From an archaeon CG07_land_8_20_14_0_80_38_8 (GTDB lineage: Archaea > Nanobdellota > Nanobdellia > Tiddalikarchaeales > Tiddalikarchaeaceae), in NCBI GenBank assembly GCA_002779595.1, contig PEWF01000043.1:1-11789 (forward strand): a DNA stretch of 11,789 bases. The letters run 5' to 3'. The position numbers and the translations under genes were made by a program. Every line of letters starts with the position of its first letter. Position 1 is the stretch's first letter. This document shows positions 1 to 6,537 of this stretch, in pieces. Below the pieces are notes generated by a model. It made no database searches, was not told the DNA's origin, and was given only the letters and a program-made list of their open reading frames with translations.

Positions 1-2199
1 AGTTCCTGCTTGTGCTAACTGGTATACTCCCTGGTTTACGCTGGCACCACCAACTAATATTGCTGGTTTGCTCAAACTGCTGAATACAACTGATGTATCT
101 ACAGTTCCGATTCCTGGAGTTATGTCGTTTACTACTACTCCTCCAGTTCCGCCTGTTGCAACTGTCCACGTAGTTCCAGTAATTAAGTCTCCTTCACTGA
201 ACGTTGTATCAGAGGATGCTTCCCTGCCAATCCACAAGTCAGCAGTTCTTCTGTTTGATGGGTATGTCAAAATAACATCTGATGCTTCCACATCAACTTT
301 TGTACCATAGTGAGTGTACTCGGCTACAGTACTTGTTATTTCACTTACTCCGCTGTCAGAACTCTGGACTTTGGTGATTGAACCGCGTGTTATTGTTGAT
401 ATAATAGTTGCACCGTTTGGTTCTGTCAAAGTTAGAGTACCGCTGTATGTTGCGTTTGTGTTCCATTCATGCACATCTGTTATTACAAATGACAAGTTTT
501 CCCAGAAGGATTCTCCACCTAACTCAGAATCTCCTAAGTAGGAGTTTGAGTCAGCACTTGACCAGTTCAACAAGCTGATGTTGAATGTTGTGTTGCCAAA
601 GCTGATGTTGTACCAAGCATTGGATGTGTTAAAGATTGCGTGACCCCATGCTGGGTATCCCATTGACAAGTTGCTTAAACCACCTGGTGCTCCAACCACT
701 TCACAAATTGCTATTGTTCTTGCGTCTAAGTTCCAAACGTTTGTGGTTCCTGACCAGACAGATATTGCGTTTTCTGTCCAGTTCGCGTCTGTTCTGTTGT
801 CACAAGCACTTGTATTACTTAATTGGAACTGGAAAACGTCTGAACTGCTCAATAATCTTACTGAGTTTGACTTGTTTGAATTCAGAGCGTCTCCTCCTCC
901 AATGTCCTGCCATACGTCAGAAACTGGGTCCAAGTTCAGGTTCTTTACTACACTTGCGTTGCTTGTGTAAATCAAATCAACACCGTCAGTTGTTCCGTCC
1001 AAATCGTTCAACGTTATTGTTGTATAATTGTTTGTGTTCCATCCGTCATAGCTGATGTTGAAATAATCTCCTGACACTTTCTGTCCTGGGTTCAACATTA
1101 TCATTCCGTTTGCTTCAAGTCCTGGGCTGCTGAACTGTAATGAGTACAGGTAGTTTCCAACCACTGGTGTGAGTGAATATCTTACATCATAGTTTACTGT
1201 CCAGTTTGCATATGGTGAACTTGCTCCAACTAATACTGTTGCGTTGTTTACGTTGCTTGCGTTCTTCAAACTTAATGATGAAGCACTCCATTCAATATCA
1301 ACATGGTTTCCGAGTATTGAAGAAATTACTACATCCTTCAATGTTACTGTGTAACCCTTTGTTGTGTTATCGAATATTTTTCCTTCAGAGTAGTAGTCAT
1401 CTACCCAGATGTGTCCGTCTGCATCAGTAATTGTTACTTTTGCCTTGCTGCTTGCAGTATCCCAGTCGCTGACAACAACTGTTGCCTTGCTTCCAACATT
1501 AACTGTTGTTCCGAATGCAACACTAGATTCAGTTTCTAACTGCCCGAATCTTATTTCACTTGAGTCTGCGCTGATTAACTGGTAATTGTTTCCGAACATT
1601 GGCCAGCCGTCGAAATTAACTGGTACACCAGTTCCGTTAGTTGTTATGTTGTACGTTACTCCGCCGCCATAACTTCTGAACTTTCCTGTTGAATCAATGT
1701 TTCCTGAAGAAACTGCTAAGATTTCCCAGATTGGGTAATCAGTGCTGTTGTAAACAACTGTATTGTTAAACATCCAGTCAAATCCTGTTGCAGTTTCGTT
1801 GAACACGTTTGCTGTTGAACCAATGCTTCCGCCTGAGGTTAATGGCTCACTCGTTGAGTTGTGCAATTCACCTGGTGTTAACTGTTGGCTCAATGTTACT
1901 GTTCCGGCTGCTGTTCCAACGCTTGTTGCCTGTTGGGCAAAAGCTGCTACAACGTCAATTGCGCCGGCTAAGTCGCTTGCTACTCCTGCTACGTCTCCAG
2001 CCACTAATGCATTCCATGTCTGACTTCCTACAATTACGTTAGCATCGAATACTCCGCTGCTTACGAAGGGGCTTGGCAAATCTGCCAATGTTGCCGCCAA
2101 TGCAGGTGTTATCATAGAACTTGCAATAATTGCTGTCCCAGCAATTGCTGCGACTTTCTTAATTAATTTTTTCGCTTTTAATACGAAATTGTTTTGCAT
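1..2199 (-). CDS. S-layer protein, secreted and sequon-rich (3' end off the window)
   Basis: The reading frame stays open for 733 codons and runs off the left edge, so the C-terminus is unseen. The start at 2199 is supported by an AGGTGA Shine-Dalgarno 9 nt upstream. Residues 1-35 form a signal peptide: a lysine-rich n-region (KAKKLIKK), a hydrophobic core, and a PALA|A cleavage site. The mature start contains IVGSQTWNALVAGDVAGVA and an alanine-rich helix, resembling the N-terminal domain of Methanococcus-type archaeal S-layer proteins. The last visible residues (ILVGGASVNQGVYQLAQAG) resemble a second conserved S-layer segment. I count about 25 N-x-S/T sequons and only two cysteines, as expected of a glycosylated lattice protein outside the cell. 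It is the last gene of a minus-strand block but has its own leader. A sortase-like enzyme is encoded near 11.0 kb, but whether this protein carries a sorting tail cannot be seen. The family assignment is strong; the exact subfamily is inferred. Confidence 0.87.
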   Translation of the reverse strand, partial: MQNNFVLKAKKLIKKVAAIAGTAIIASSMITPALAATLADLPSPFVSSGVFDANVIVGSQTWNALVAGDVAGVASDLAGAIDVVAAFAQQATSVGTAAGTVTLSQQLTPGELHNSTSEPLTSGGSIGSTANVFNETATGFDWMFNNTVVYNSTDYPIWEILAVSSGNIDSTGKFRSYGGGVTYNITTNGTGVPVNFDGWPMFGNNYQLISADSSEIRFGQLETESSVAFGTTVNVGSKATVVVSDWDTASSKAKVTITDADGHIWVDDYYSEGKIFDNTTKGYTVTLKDVVISSILGNHVDIEWSASSLSLKNASNVNNATVLVGASSPYANWTVNYDVRYSLTPVVGNYLYSLQFSSPGLEANGMIMLNPGQKVSGDYFNISYDGWNTNNYTTITLNDLDGTTDGVDLIYTSNASVVKNLNLDPVSDVWQDIGGGDALNSNKSNSVRLLSSSDVFQFQLSNTSACDNRTDANWTENAISVWSGTTNVWNLDARTIAICEVVGAPGGLSNLSMGYPAWGHAIFNTSNAWYNISFGNTTFNISLLNWSSADSNSYLGDSELGGESFWENLSFVITDVHEWNTNATYSGTLTLTEPNGATIISTITRGSITKVQSSDSGVSEITSTVAEYTHYGTKVDVEASDVILTYPSNRRTADLWIGREASSDTTFSEGDLITGTTWTVATGGTGGVVVNDITPGIGTVDTSVVFSSLSKPAILVGGASVNQGVYQLAQAGT

Positions 2200-2208
2200 T
2201 TTCTTTTT

Positions 2209-2214
2209 TCACCT
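2209..2214 (-). promoter_or_regulatory. Shine-Dalgarno of the S-layer gene
   Basis: AGGTGA read on the minus strand, 9 nt ahead of the ATG at 2199. It fixes the start just before the signal peptide. Most lead genes in this window appear leaderless, so a leader with a strong SD here fits a highly expressed surface protein. Confidence 0.65.
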
Positions 2215-2284
2215 ATTTCTTTCTTAATAAGATGTGGTCTCAATAGGAAAACTTACGTTCCCTTTGCAAAATAAGAACTGTGTT

Positions 2285-2294
2285 AAGTATAAAG
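2285..2294 (-). promoter_or_regulatory. Possible TATA box for the S-layer gene
   Basis: On the minus strand CTTTATACTT lies downstream of the preceding gene's stop codon. A start site about 25 nt further on would give a leader of roughly 60 nt before the S-layer ATG. This is a match to the general archaeal TATA pattern only; other AT-rich matches nearby cannot be excluded. Confidence 0.35.
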
Positions 2295-2310
2295 ATAAAA
2301 ATGGGCATTT

Positions 2311-2721
2311 TTAAAACTTTTCATCAGTATTACTTTGTATTACTTTGCGTGTGAGTATTTTGTTAACGCTTACTGCTGACTTTAACCTTTTGTCCATTTC
2401 ATGGATTTTTCCCATAACGTCATTGGATATGTTTTCCAGCTCTCCTGCGCTAATTTCCAATTTGTATGGCTCTAATATTTCAACTATTGTCGGCGTGTAA
2501 TAAGTTATGAATTCAAAGAAGAACTGGATGTTTTTGAATTCAACTGTGATTTCCATAAAAGTTGTGTAAAACTCGTCGCCTGATTTTTTGGGCTCTTCTA
2601 TTAAAGCGTCATGGACTTTGAATTTTTCCCCTATTGCTTTCTTCATCTTGTTTAAAGTGTCTTTCACTAATTTCTTGGGCTTGCCCATTGCTTCCATTAT
2701 AAACCTTGCTTTTATTATCAT
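2311..2721 (-). CDS. Small alpha/beta protein of unknown function
   Basis: 136 residues, cytosolic, with no signal peptide or membrane segment. I do not recognise the family with certainty. The pattern reads beta (MIIKARFIME), amphipathic lysine-rich helix (KPKKLVKDTLNKMKKAI), two strands around residues 35-62, a helix (IQFFFEFITYY), a strand near 86-91, then a helical tail. This suggests a ferredoxin-like fold, by inspection only. The ATG overlaps the upstream gene's TGA in an ATGA arrangement (2718-2721), and GAGGT lies just upstream, so translation is probably coupled. An alternative start is Met9, but the first eight residues form a plausible first strand. It sits third in the operon behind the radical SAM enzyme and the anchored surface protein, which does not reveal its job. 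Confidence 0.75.
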   Translation of the reverse strand: MIIKARFIMEAMGKPKKLVKDTLNKMKKAIGEKFKVHDALIEEPKKSGDEFYTTFMEITVEFKNIQFFFEFITYYTPTIVEILEPYKLEISAGELENISNDVMGKIHEMDKRLKSAVSVNKILTRKVIQSNTDEKF

Positions 2722-3842
2722 CTTAACCTCTTGTACATTATCATCAGCGCTGTTATGCTTGTAAATATTGAAAGAATATAAAAGGATTTCCCTTCATCAA
2801 AACTGTTCAGAACAGCATTGCTTGTTATGCTTCCCAGCTCTTCGATTGTATTGTTTTGGATTATAATTACTGGGTGGGTTATTAATTTTTCAAGCACTTG
2901 TTCATTATTCACTGCTAATTCCAAGTATTGGGTTGTCTGGTTCAGGAATATTTTTTTCTGGGAATAAGGAGTTACTTCTCCTGTTATGATGCGCGTCTGG
3001 TTCTCGTCCATAATTCTTAATTCAAAACTAATGTTTGCATTGCCGTAATTTTTTACCAGTAACCCGTCCTTTTCAAGTTTATAATCAATGTCAGGATTAG
3101 CATCGCTTACTATTTGGACTGGCTGGGTTAAGTCATAATTTTTTCCGCAGCCGCTCACCCTGATAGTGTAGTCATACTCTGCAGGTTCTGCTTTACTGTT
3201 TACAATGTTTGTTAATGTCATGCTTGTTGATGAGCCTAATGGCAGGGTTAAGTTCACAATGTTCTTGTTCAATCCGCCTGTCACGCACTTATTATTCTTG
3301 ACTATGAATGAGTACGCGCAATAATTTGTGCAGTTTTCATGGTTTGAAACATTAAAAGTTATGCTGAGTTCCTCGCCTGCCTGCACTTCCTTAGGTGTGC
3401 TTAACGCGTTAATGATTACTCCTTCTGAGTCAAACTTGTGGATTACGTAATTGTCTGGCTTTGTTATGTATATGAAATTGTCACTGTCGCTGTCTTTGTG
3501 GTACTTGTCCTCAAAGTGCAGTTGCACGAATAATCTGTAAATTAAGGGTTCAATGCCTGCTAATGACTGGGTGAAATCAGCAGAGTACGTTTTGTCAAAA
3601 CTGATATTGTAATTATTGAGGAAAATGTCGCATTTGTAATTATAGGTTAATTCCTCAAAGTCAAAATTTGCAAGGCAGAATTTCAAGTCTGCACTGCCTG
3701 TATAATTCTCATCAATGTTAATGTGGGTTACTAATTCCTCATCAGGGTTGTAGTAATGCTTGTAAAGCATTGCTTCCACTCCTGCAAAAGCTGTTGGAAG
3801 AAGGAGTAATATTAATAGTATTGCAGTATTTTTTCCCCGCAT
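2718..3842 (-). CDS. Secreted, C-terminally anchored surface protein with Ig-like (CARDB-type) regions
   Basis: I start this gene at the ATG at 3842 (374 residues). That start places a short basic n-region (MRGK) directly before a hydrophobic signal core with an AFA|G cleavage site at about residue 20, and it has GGAGG 12 nt upstream (3855-3859). A longer frame back to 3917 would bury the signal peptide 25 residues in. The mature part is beta-rich with several N-glycosylation sequons and paired cysteines. Two stretches, roughly residues 135-245 and 250-320, look like Ig/CARDB-type adhesion modules (for example STPKEVQAGEELSITFNVSN). The last 22 residues form one membrane helix ending in the basic tail YKRLR. 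The protein is therefore expected outside the cell, held by its C-terminus. The start overlaps the radical SAM gene by 31 nt and the stop overlaps the next ATG. The exact role is unknown. Confidence 0.72.
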   Translation of the reverse strand: MRGKNTAILLILLLLPTAFAGVEAMLYKHYYNPDEELVTHINIDENYTGSADLKFCLANFDFEELTYNYKCDIFLNNYNISFDKTYSADFTQSLAGIEPLIYRLFVQLHFEDKYHKDSDSDNFIYITKPDNYVIHKFDSEGVIINALSTPKEVQAGEELSITFNVSNHENCTNYCAYSFIVKNNKCVTGGLNKNIVNLTLPLGSSTSMTLTNIVNSKAEPAEYDYTIRVSGCGKNYDLTQPVQIVSDANPDIDYKLEKDGLLVKNYGNANISFELRIMDENQTRIITGEVTPYSQKKIFLNQTTQYLELAVNNEQVLEKLITHPVIIIQNNTIEELGSITSNAVLNSFDEGKSFYILSIFTSITALMIMYKRLR

Positions 3843-4819
3843 TCCCTGCAAGAACCTCCTCTTAATCCTGGCATGATTGTGCAATAATTTTTTCTTACTA
3901 TTGCCGTATTCCCGCACTTCGGGCAGTAAGTGTTTTCCAATCCGTCAAGTGAAATATTTCCTGCGTAAACGAACTTTATGCCTTTATCTTTTGCTGTCTG
4001 CACTGCCATTAATATTTTGTCAGCAGGAGTTGGTTTCTTGTTGTTCATTTTATAGCATTGGCGGAATCTTGAAAAGTGCATGGGAACGTTCCTGCCAAGA
4101 TTGTCCACTATCCAGTCGCATAATTTTTCAATGTCTTTTTTTGCGTCATTTTCTCCGGGGATTATCAGAGTGGTTAATTCAGTGTGTATTTTTAATTCGT
4201 GGTATAATTTTATTGTTTTGAAAACTTTTTTCAAATCTGCTTTGCAGTTTTTTTTGTAAAATTCAGGGCTTGAACTTTTTAAGTCAATATTCGCGGCATC
4301 AAGGCAGTGGCTAATTTTTTTTAACGGTTTTTTTTTGATGTAACCGTTAGTTACGAAAACGTTTTTCAAGCCTTTCTTCTGCGCTAATTCTGCTGTTTCA
4401 ATAGCGAATTCGTAATTAATCGTCGGCTCATTGTAGGTGTAAGCAATGCTTTTGCACTTATTTTTTATGGCCTGCTTCACGACTTGTTCAGGAGTCATTT
4501 CTGCAATGTATGGATAATTTTTTGTGGATGTCTGGCTGATTTCATAATTCTGGCAGAATGAGCATTTGAAGTTGCATCCGCACGTTCCTATGCTGAATGC
4601 TGTGGTTCCTGGGTAAAAGTGGTATAATGGTTTTTTCTCTATTGGGTCAATATTGACTGCTGATAATTTCCCGTAAACTTCCGAGTAAAGTATTCCTTTC
4701 TCGTTTATTCTTGCAAGGCAGAAACCGTAAGCTTTGTCATTAATAGTGCAGTTCTGGTGGCATAATCCGCACTTGACTTTGTTACTGCCTGTCTTTTTGT
4801 AAAAAAGCGCTTCTTTCAT
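3812..4819 (-). CDS. amrS: AmmeMemoRadiSam-type radical SAM enzyme
   Basis: 335 residues from the ATG at 4819. The CxxxCxxC cluster motif is at C82, C86 and C89 (GTCGCNFKCSFCQNYEIS) and should bind the [4Fe-4S] cluster that cleaves S-adenosylmethionine. Family signatures follow: YTYNEPTINYEF, NVFVTNGY, NIDLKS and HTELTTLIIPGEND. An N-terminal cysteine cluster (C17, C20, C24, C34) and a C-terminal zinc ribbon (C299, C302, C324, C327) match archaeal members. The natural substrate is not established; the family is named for co-occurrence with AMMECR1 and Memo proteins, neither of which is in this window. I chose Met at 4819 because homologues typically begin MKEALxY and because a TATA-like box (4840-4850) lies about 27 nt upstream. 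ATGs at 4837 and 4876 remain possible. It leads a minus-strand operon. Confidence 0.85.
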   Translation of the reverse strand: MKEALFYKKTGSNKVKCGLCHQNCTINDKAYGFCLARINEKGILYSEVYGKLSAVNIDPIEKKPLYHFYPGTTAFSIGTCGCNFKCSFCQNYEISQTSTKNYPYIAEMTPEQVVKQAIKNKCKSIAYTYNEPTINYEFAIETAELAQKKGLKNVFVTNGYIKKKPLKKISHCLDAANIDLKSSSPEFYKKNCKADLKKVFKTIKLYHELKIHTELTTLIIPGENDAKKDIEKLCDWIVDNLGRNVPMHFSRFRQCYKMNNKKPTPADKILMAVQTAKDKGIKFVYAGNISLDGLENTYCPKCGNTAIVRKNYCTIMPGLRGGSCRECGEKILQYY

Positions 4820-4839
4820 TAACTCTTTTTTACTCATTG

Positions 4840-4862
4840 CTTTATAAAAAAACTTTTTAAAC
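4840..4862. promoter_or_regulatory. Divergent promoter, amrS / coiled-coil gene
   Basis: Two A/T boxes lie side by side. TTTTTATAAAG, read on the minus strand (4840-4850), is centred about 27 nt before the ATG at 4819. CTTTTTAAAC (4853-4862) is centred about 27 nt before the plus-strand ATG at 4885. Both spacings match leaderless archaeal initiation, so each gene probably has its own box within one 23-bp segment. Confidence 0.5.
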
Positions 4863-4884
4863 AAGCAGAGCTTCATTTATGATT

Positions 4885-5343
4885 ATGGCTTTATTTGAAA
4901 AGAAGGATAAATCTGAGGATTCTATTAGTTTTCCGGAACCTCCTGAGCCTGACATGGAGCCTGCTTTCCCGGAGCCTCCTAAGAAGGAATTGGACAGTGT
5001 GAAGCAAAGGGTTGAAACTCCTGCAAATTACGATGATGAAAATGGTGATTTAATAGATGATGAGATTGAAGAACCTCCTATGAGAAAAATTAAGATTCCG
5101 GAACCGTCAATGCCTACAAGTGCAAACCCCACTCTTTACTTAAAATTAACAGAATACAAGAATGTTGTGGAAGCCACTAACAAGATGAGGAAGGATATTG
5201 AGAAAACCAAGAGCTTAATCAGTGAGTTAAGAGTGATTGAGAAAGAGGAGCATAACAAGCTTGAGAAGAGCGAGGAATTAGTAAGGGATATTGACAAAAT
5301 TGTTGCTTTATTTGAGAAAACTATGGTTACTCCTGTTGAATAA
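4885..5343 (+). CDS. Coiled-coil protein with acidic proline-rich N-terminus, function unknown
   Basis: 152 residues from the ATG at 4885 (two codons shorter than from the ATG at 4879). I prefer 4885 because the TATA-like box at 4853-4862 then sits at leaderless spacing and the product begins MALFEKK. Residues up to about 80 are low-complexity and acidic, with repeated proline motifs (FPEPPEPDMEPAF, FPEPPKK, EEPPMRK, IPEP). Residues of about 82-148 form a long heptad-like helix starting at PTLYLKLTEYKNVVE. Similar helical modules with a leading strand and tyrosine occur in many archaeal proteins of unknown role, as far as I can recall. There is no membrane segment or catalytic motif. A disordered arm plus a coiled coil suggests a scaffold or partner-binding protein; that is inference only. 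Confidence 0.75.
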   Translation: MALFEKKDKSEDSISFPEPPEPDMEPAFPEPPKKELDSVKQRVETPANYDDENGDLIDDEIEEPPMRKIKIPEPSMPTSANPTLYLKLTEYKNVVEATNKMRKDIEKTKSLISELRVIEKEEHNKLEKSEELVRDIDKIVALFEKTMVTPVE

Positions 5344-5358
5344 AAAAATAATAAAAAA
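5342..5358 (-). terminator. Oligo-T terminator for the small minus-strand gene
   Basis: On the minus strand, TTTTTTATTATTTTTTT begins about 6 nt after the small gene's stop codon. Archaeal RNA polymerase terminates on such T-tracts without a hairpin. The tract overlaps the UTR edge of the plus-strand coiled-coil gene. It supports the reality of the small gene. Confidence 0.45.
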
Positions 5359-5364
5359 GGGTTC

Positions 5365-5502
5365 TTAAACAGTATGAGGTACTTTGTGGGTTAATATTTT
5401 TTCTATTCTGAATTTGTACCATTGTTTTTCCAGTTTTCTTTGCTGTATTTCTTCCTCTATGGAATTCATTATTTTTGAAAATTGTTTGAATTTTGCATTC
5501 AT
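5365..5502 (-). CDS. Small leaderless protein, 45 residues, unknown function
   Basis: A complete minus-strand frame lies in an otherwise empty gap between two plus-strand genes. It starts MNAKFKQFSKIMNSI and continues with a charged amphipathic helix (EEEIQQRKLEKQW), ending HKVPHTV. It has a single tryptophan, no cysteine and no membrane segment. Three signals agree: a TATA-like box (CTTTTTAAAC, 5527-5536) centred about 29 nt before the ATG, a start with no SD as in the leaderless genes here, and an oligo-T tract right after the stop. A chance ORF of 45 codons in AT-rich DNA is possible, so this is a candidate rather than a certainty. I do not recognise a family. Confidence 0.5.
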   Translation of the reverse strand: MNAKFKQFSKIMNSIEEEIQQRKLEKQWYKFRIEKILTHKVPHTV

Positions 5503-5526
5503 AATTACTTTCTAACTTACTGTATT

Positions 5527-5536
5527 GTTTAAAAAG
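5527..5536 (-). promoter_or_regulatory. TATA-like box of the small minus-strand gene
   Basis: CTTTTTAAAC on the minus strand, centred about 29 nt before the ATG at 5502. The same decamer occurs at 4853-4862 ahead of the coiled-coil gene. Confidence 0.45.
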
Positions 5537-5567
5537 GAAGGATAGTGAGTTTCCTCTAATCCGTTAA

Positions 5568-5576
5568 TATTTTAAA
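5568..5576 (+). promoter_or_regulatory. TATA-like box of the HhH gene
   Basis: TATTTTAAA is centred about 29 nt before the ATG at 5601. No Shine-Dalgarno precedes that ATG, so the transcript is probably leaderless. Confidence 0.5.
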
Positions 5577-5600
5577 CATCCGGAAGTTAATATTATATTC

Positions 5601-6275
5601 ATGGTTGAGGATGAACTTTCTAATTATTATATTAAATTAGGGATTTCAGGGCAGGTTAAGACTGGTTTGAGCAATTCTTCCTACTTATTGAAGGAGTTGA
5701 AGAAATTATTGAATGCTTTGAATGGTTTCAGGCAGAAGAAGGCAGAGTTAAGGAAGGAAGTTTATGAAATGCTTATCAGCATAAGATTAAACATGGATAA
5801 TCTGATTAATCACCTGCCTCATCATGAAGCATCCAGGCTGCAGAAGGAGATTGACAAAATTGAGGATTACCATAGGAGCGAAGCTGCGAAGAAGAAGTTT
5901 GAGAAAAAGGAATTGCCTTCTGTGAAGTTTAAAAAATTAAAATTAACTGATATTAAGGGTTTGGGCAGGAAGAGTGCTGAATTATTGAAGAGTGAAATGG
6001 GCATTAAATCAGTTGATGATTTGGAGAAGGCTGCTGAGGCTGGCAAGTTAAGGAAGATCAGCGGTTTCGGTATTAAAATGGAGAACCAGGTTTTGCAGAG
6101 CATCAGGAAATTAAAAAGCAAAGAGACGAGCAGCGCCAAGAAGAAATTGGTTGAAAAGAAAGCTGAGAAAAAGGAGAATATTATGGACGGCGCTTTGAAC
6201 AGCGAGAAAAGGGAGCTGGAATTGTTAAAACAGGATTTGGAGAATATCAGCCGCGAATTGCAGAAGAAGCAATAA
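5601..6275 (+). CDS. Helix-hairpin-helix protein flanked by coiled coils
   Basis: 224 residues. Residues 1-95 are helical with several heptad-like stretches. Residues of about 114-172 carry tandem HhH motifs: LTDIKGLGRKSAELLKSE, then GIKSVDDLEKAAEAGKLRKISGFG and a closing helix. This is the pattern of HhH modules in DNA polymerase X and related DNA-binding proteins, which contact the DNA backbone without sequence specificity through the GLG and GFG hairpins. Residues 173-224 are a lysine-rich linker and a final coiled coil (ELELLKQDLENISRELQ). No nuclease, ligase or polymerase motif is visible, so this is likely a DNA- or RNA-binding scaffold of unknown role. The start is supported by the TATA spacing. 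The tRNA gene follows on the same strand with its own box. Confidence 0.8.
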   Translation: MVEDELSNYYIKLGISGQVKTGLSNSSYLLKELKKLLNALNGFRQKKAELRKEVYEMLISIRLNMDNLINHLPHHEASRLQKEIDKIEDYHRSEAAKKKFEKKELPSVKFKKLKLTDIKGLGRKSAELLKSEMGIKSVDDLEKAAEAGKLRKISGFGIKMENQVLQSIRKLKSKETSSAKKKLVEKKAEKKENIMDGALNSEKRELELLKQDLENISRELQKKQ

Positions 6276-6286
6276 TATTTTTAAAA
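6276..6286 (+). promoter_or_regulatory. TATA-like box of tRNA-Leu
   Basis: TATTTTTAAAA begins right after the HhH gene's stop codon and is centred about 28 nt before the first tRNA base at 6309, the spacing expected in archaea. Confidence 0.55.
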
Positions 6287-6308
6287 CCAAATCGTTCTAT
6301 AATTATTT

Positions 6309-6447
6309 GCAGGGATGCCGGAGTGGTCAAACGGGCATGGCTCAAGATAATTAATTTTTGAGCTCTGAGCACTTTTGCGATGAAGATATGAGTTATGGGA
6401 AACCATGTGGCTTAGTGCCTACGCGAGTTCAAATCTCGTTCCCTGCA
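6309..6447 (+). tRNA. trnL(CAA): tRNA-Leu(CAA) with an intron
   Basis: Acceptor stem GCAGGGA (6309-6315) pairs with TCCCTGC (6440-6446), with A6447 as discriminator; CCA is not encoded. The D stem is CCG/CGG (6318-6320, 6332-6334) with the usual A14 and GG in the loop. The anticodon stem is CATGG (6336-6340) with CCATG (6403-6407). After splicing the loop reads CTCAAGA, with anticodon CAA at 6343-6345, which reads UUG leucine codons. A class II long variable arm follows (GGC 6409-6411 with GCC 6417-6419). The T stem is GCGAG/CTCGT around the loop TTCAAAT. The mature length would be 84 nt. Confidence 0.94.
6347..6401 (+). other. tRNA-Leu intron, 55 nt, with bulge-helix-bulge splice motif
   Basis: The intron sits at the canonical 37/38 position. 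CTCA of the 5' exon (6341-6344) can pair with TGGG (6396-6399, one G-U). This leaves 3-nt bulges AGA (6345-6347) and AAA (6400-6402). Cleavage after the second base of each bulge gives exactly this intron and a 7-nt anticodon loop. TAAT (6348-6351) pairs with GTTA (6392-6395) as the inner helix. The tRNA splicing endonuclease should recognise this; the enzyme is not in the window. Confidence 0.88.
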
Positions 6448-6450
6448 CAA

Positions 6451-6487
6451 AAGGAGAGAGCACTGCTCTCTCCTTACCTTTTTTATT
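6451..6487 (+). terminator. Hairpin plus T-run after tRNA-Leu
   Basis: AAGGAGAGAGC (6451-6461) and GCTCTCTCCTT (6465-6475) form a perfect 11-bp stem with a 3-nt loop. TTTTTT follows a few bases later. It begins 3 nt after the mature tRNA end and separates the tRNA from the homing endonuclease. Confidence 0.65.
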
Positions 6488-6508
6488 AAAGGAATTATTA
6501 TCCAATTA

Positions 6509-6520
6509 AATTTTTAATAA
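6509..6520 (+). promoter_or_regulatory. Possible TATA box of the homing endonuclease
   Basis: AATTTTTAATAA is centred about 23 nt before the ATT codon at 6538. The surroundings are so AT-rich that a chance match is easy. Confidence 0.25.
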
Positions 6521-6537
6521 TAAAATAATAAAGTATT

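Noticed and set aside
68..2042. Several plus-strand frames of 75-139 codons across the left 2 kb
   Set aside because: They lie antisense to one continuous 733-codon minus-strand frame that has a signal peptide, SD and S-layer signatures. Their own translations look like low-complexity shadow sequence.
3843..3917. N-terminal extension of the anchored surface protein to ATG 3917
   Set aside because: It would overlap amrS by 106 nt and place 25 polar residues before a well-formed signal peptide; GGAGG supports 3842 instead.
4820..4876. Longer amrS starts at 4876 and 4837
   Set aside because: The upstream codons overlap the TATA-like boxes and read as low-complexity Lys/Phe sequence; family members usually begin MKEALxY. 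Not fully excluded for 4837.
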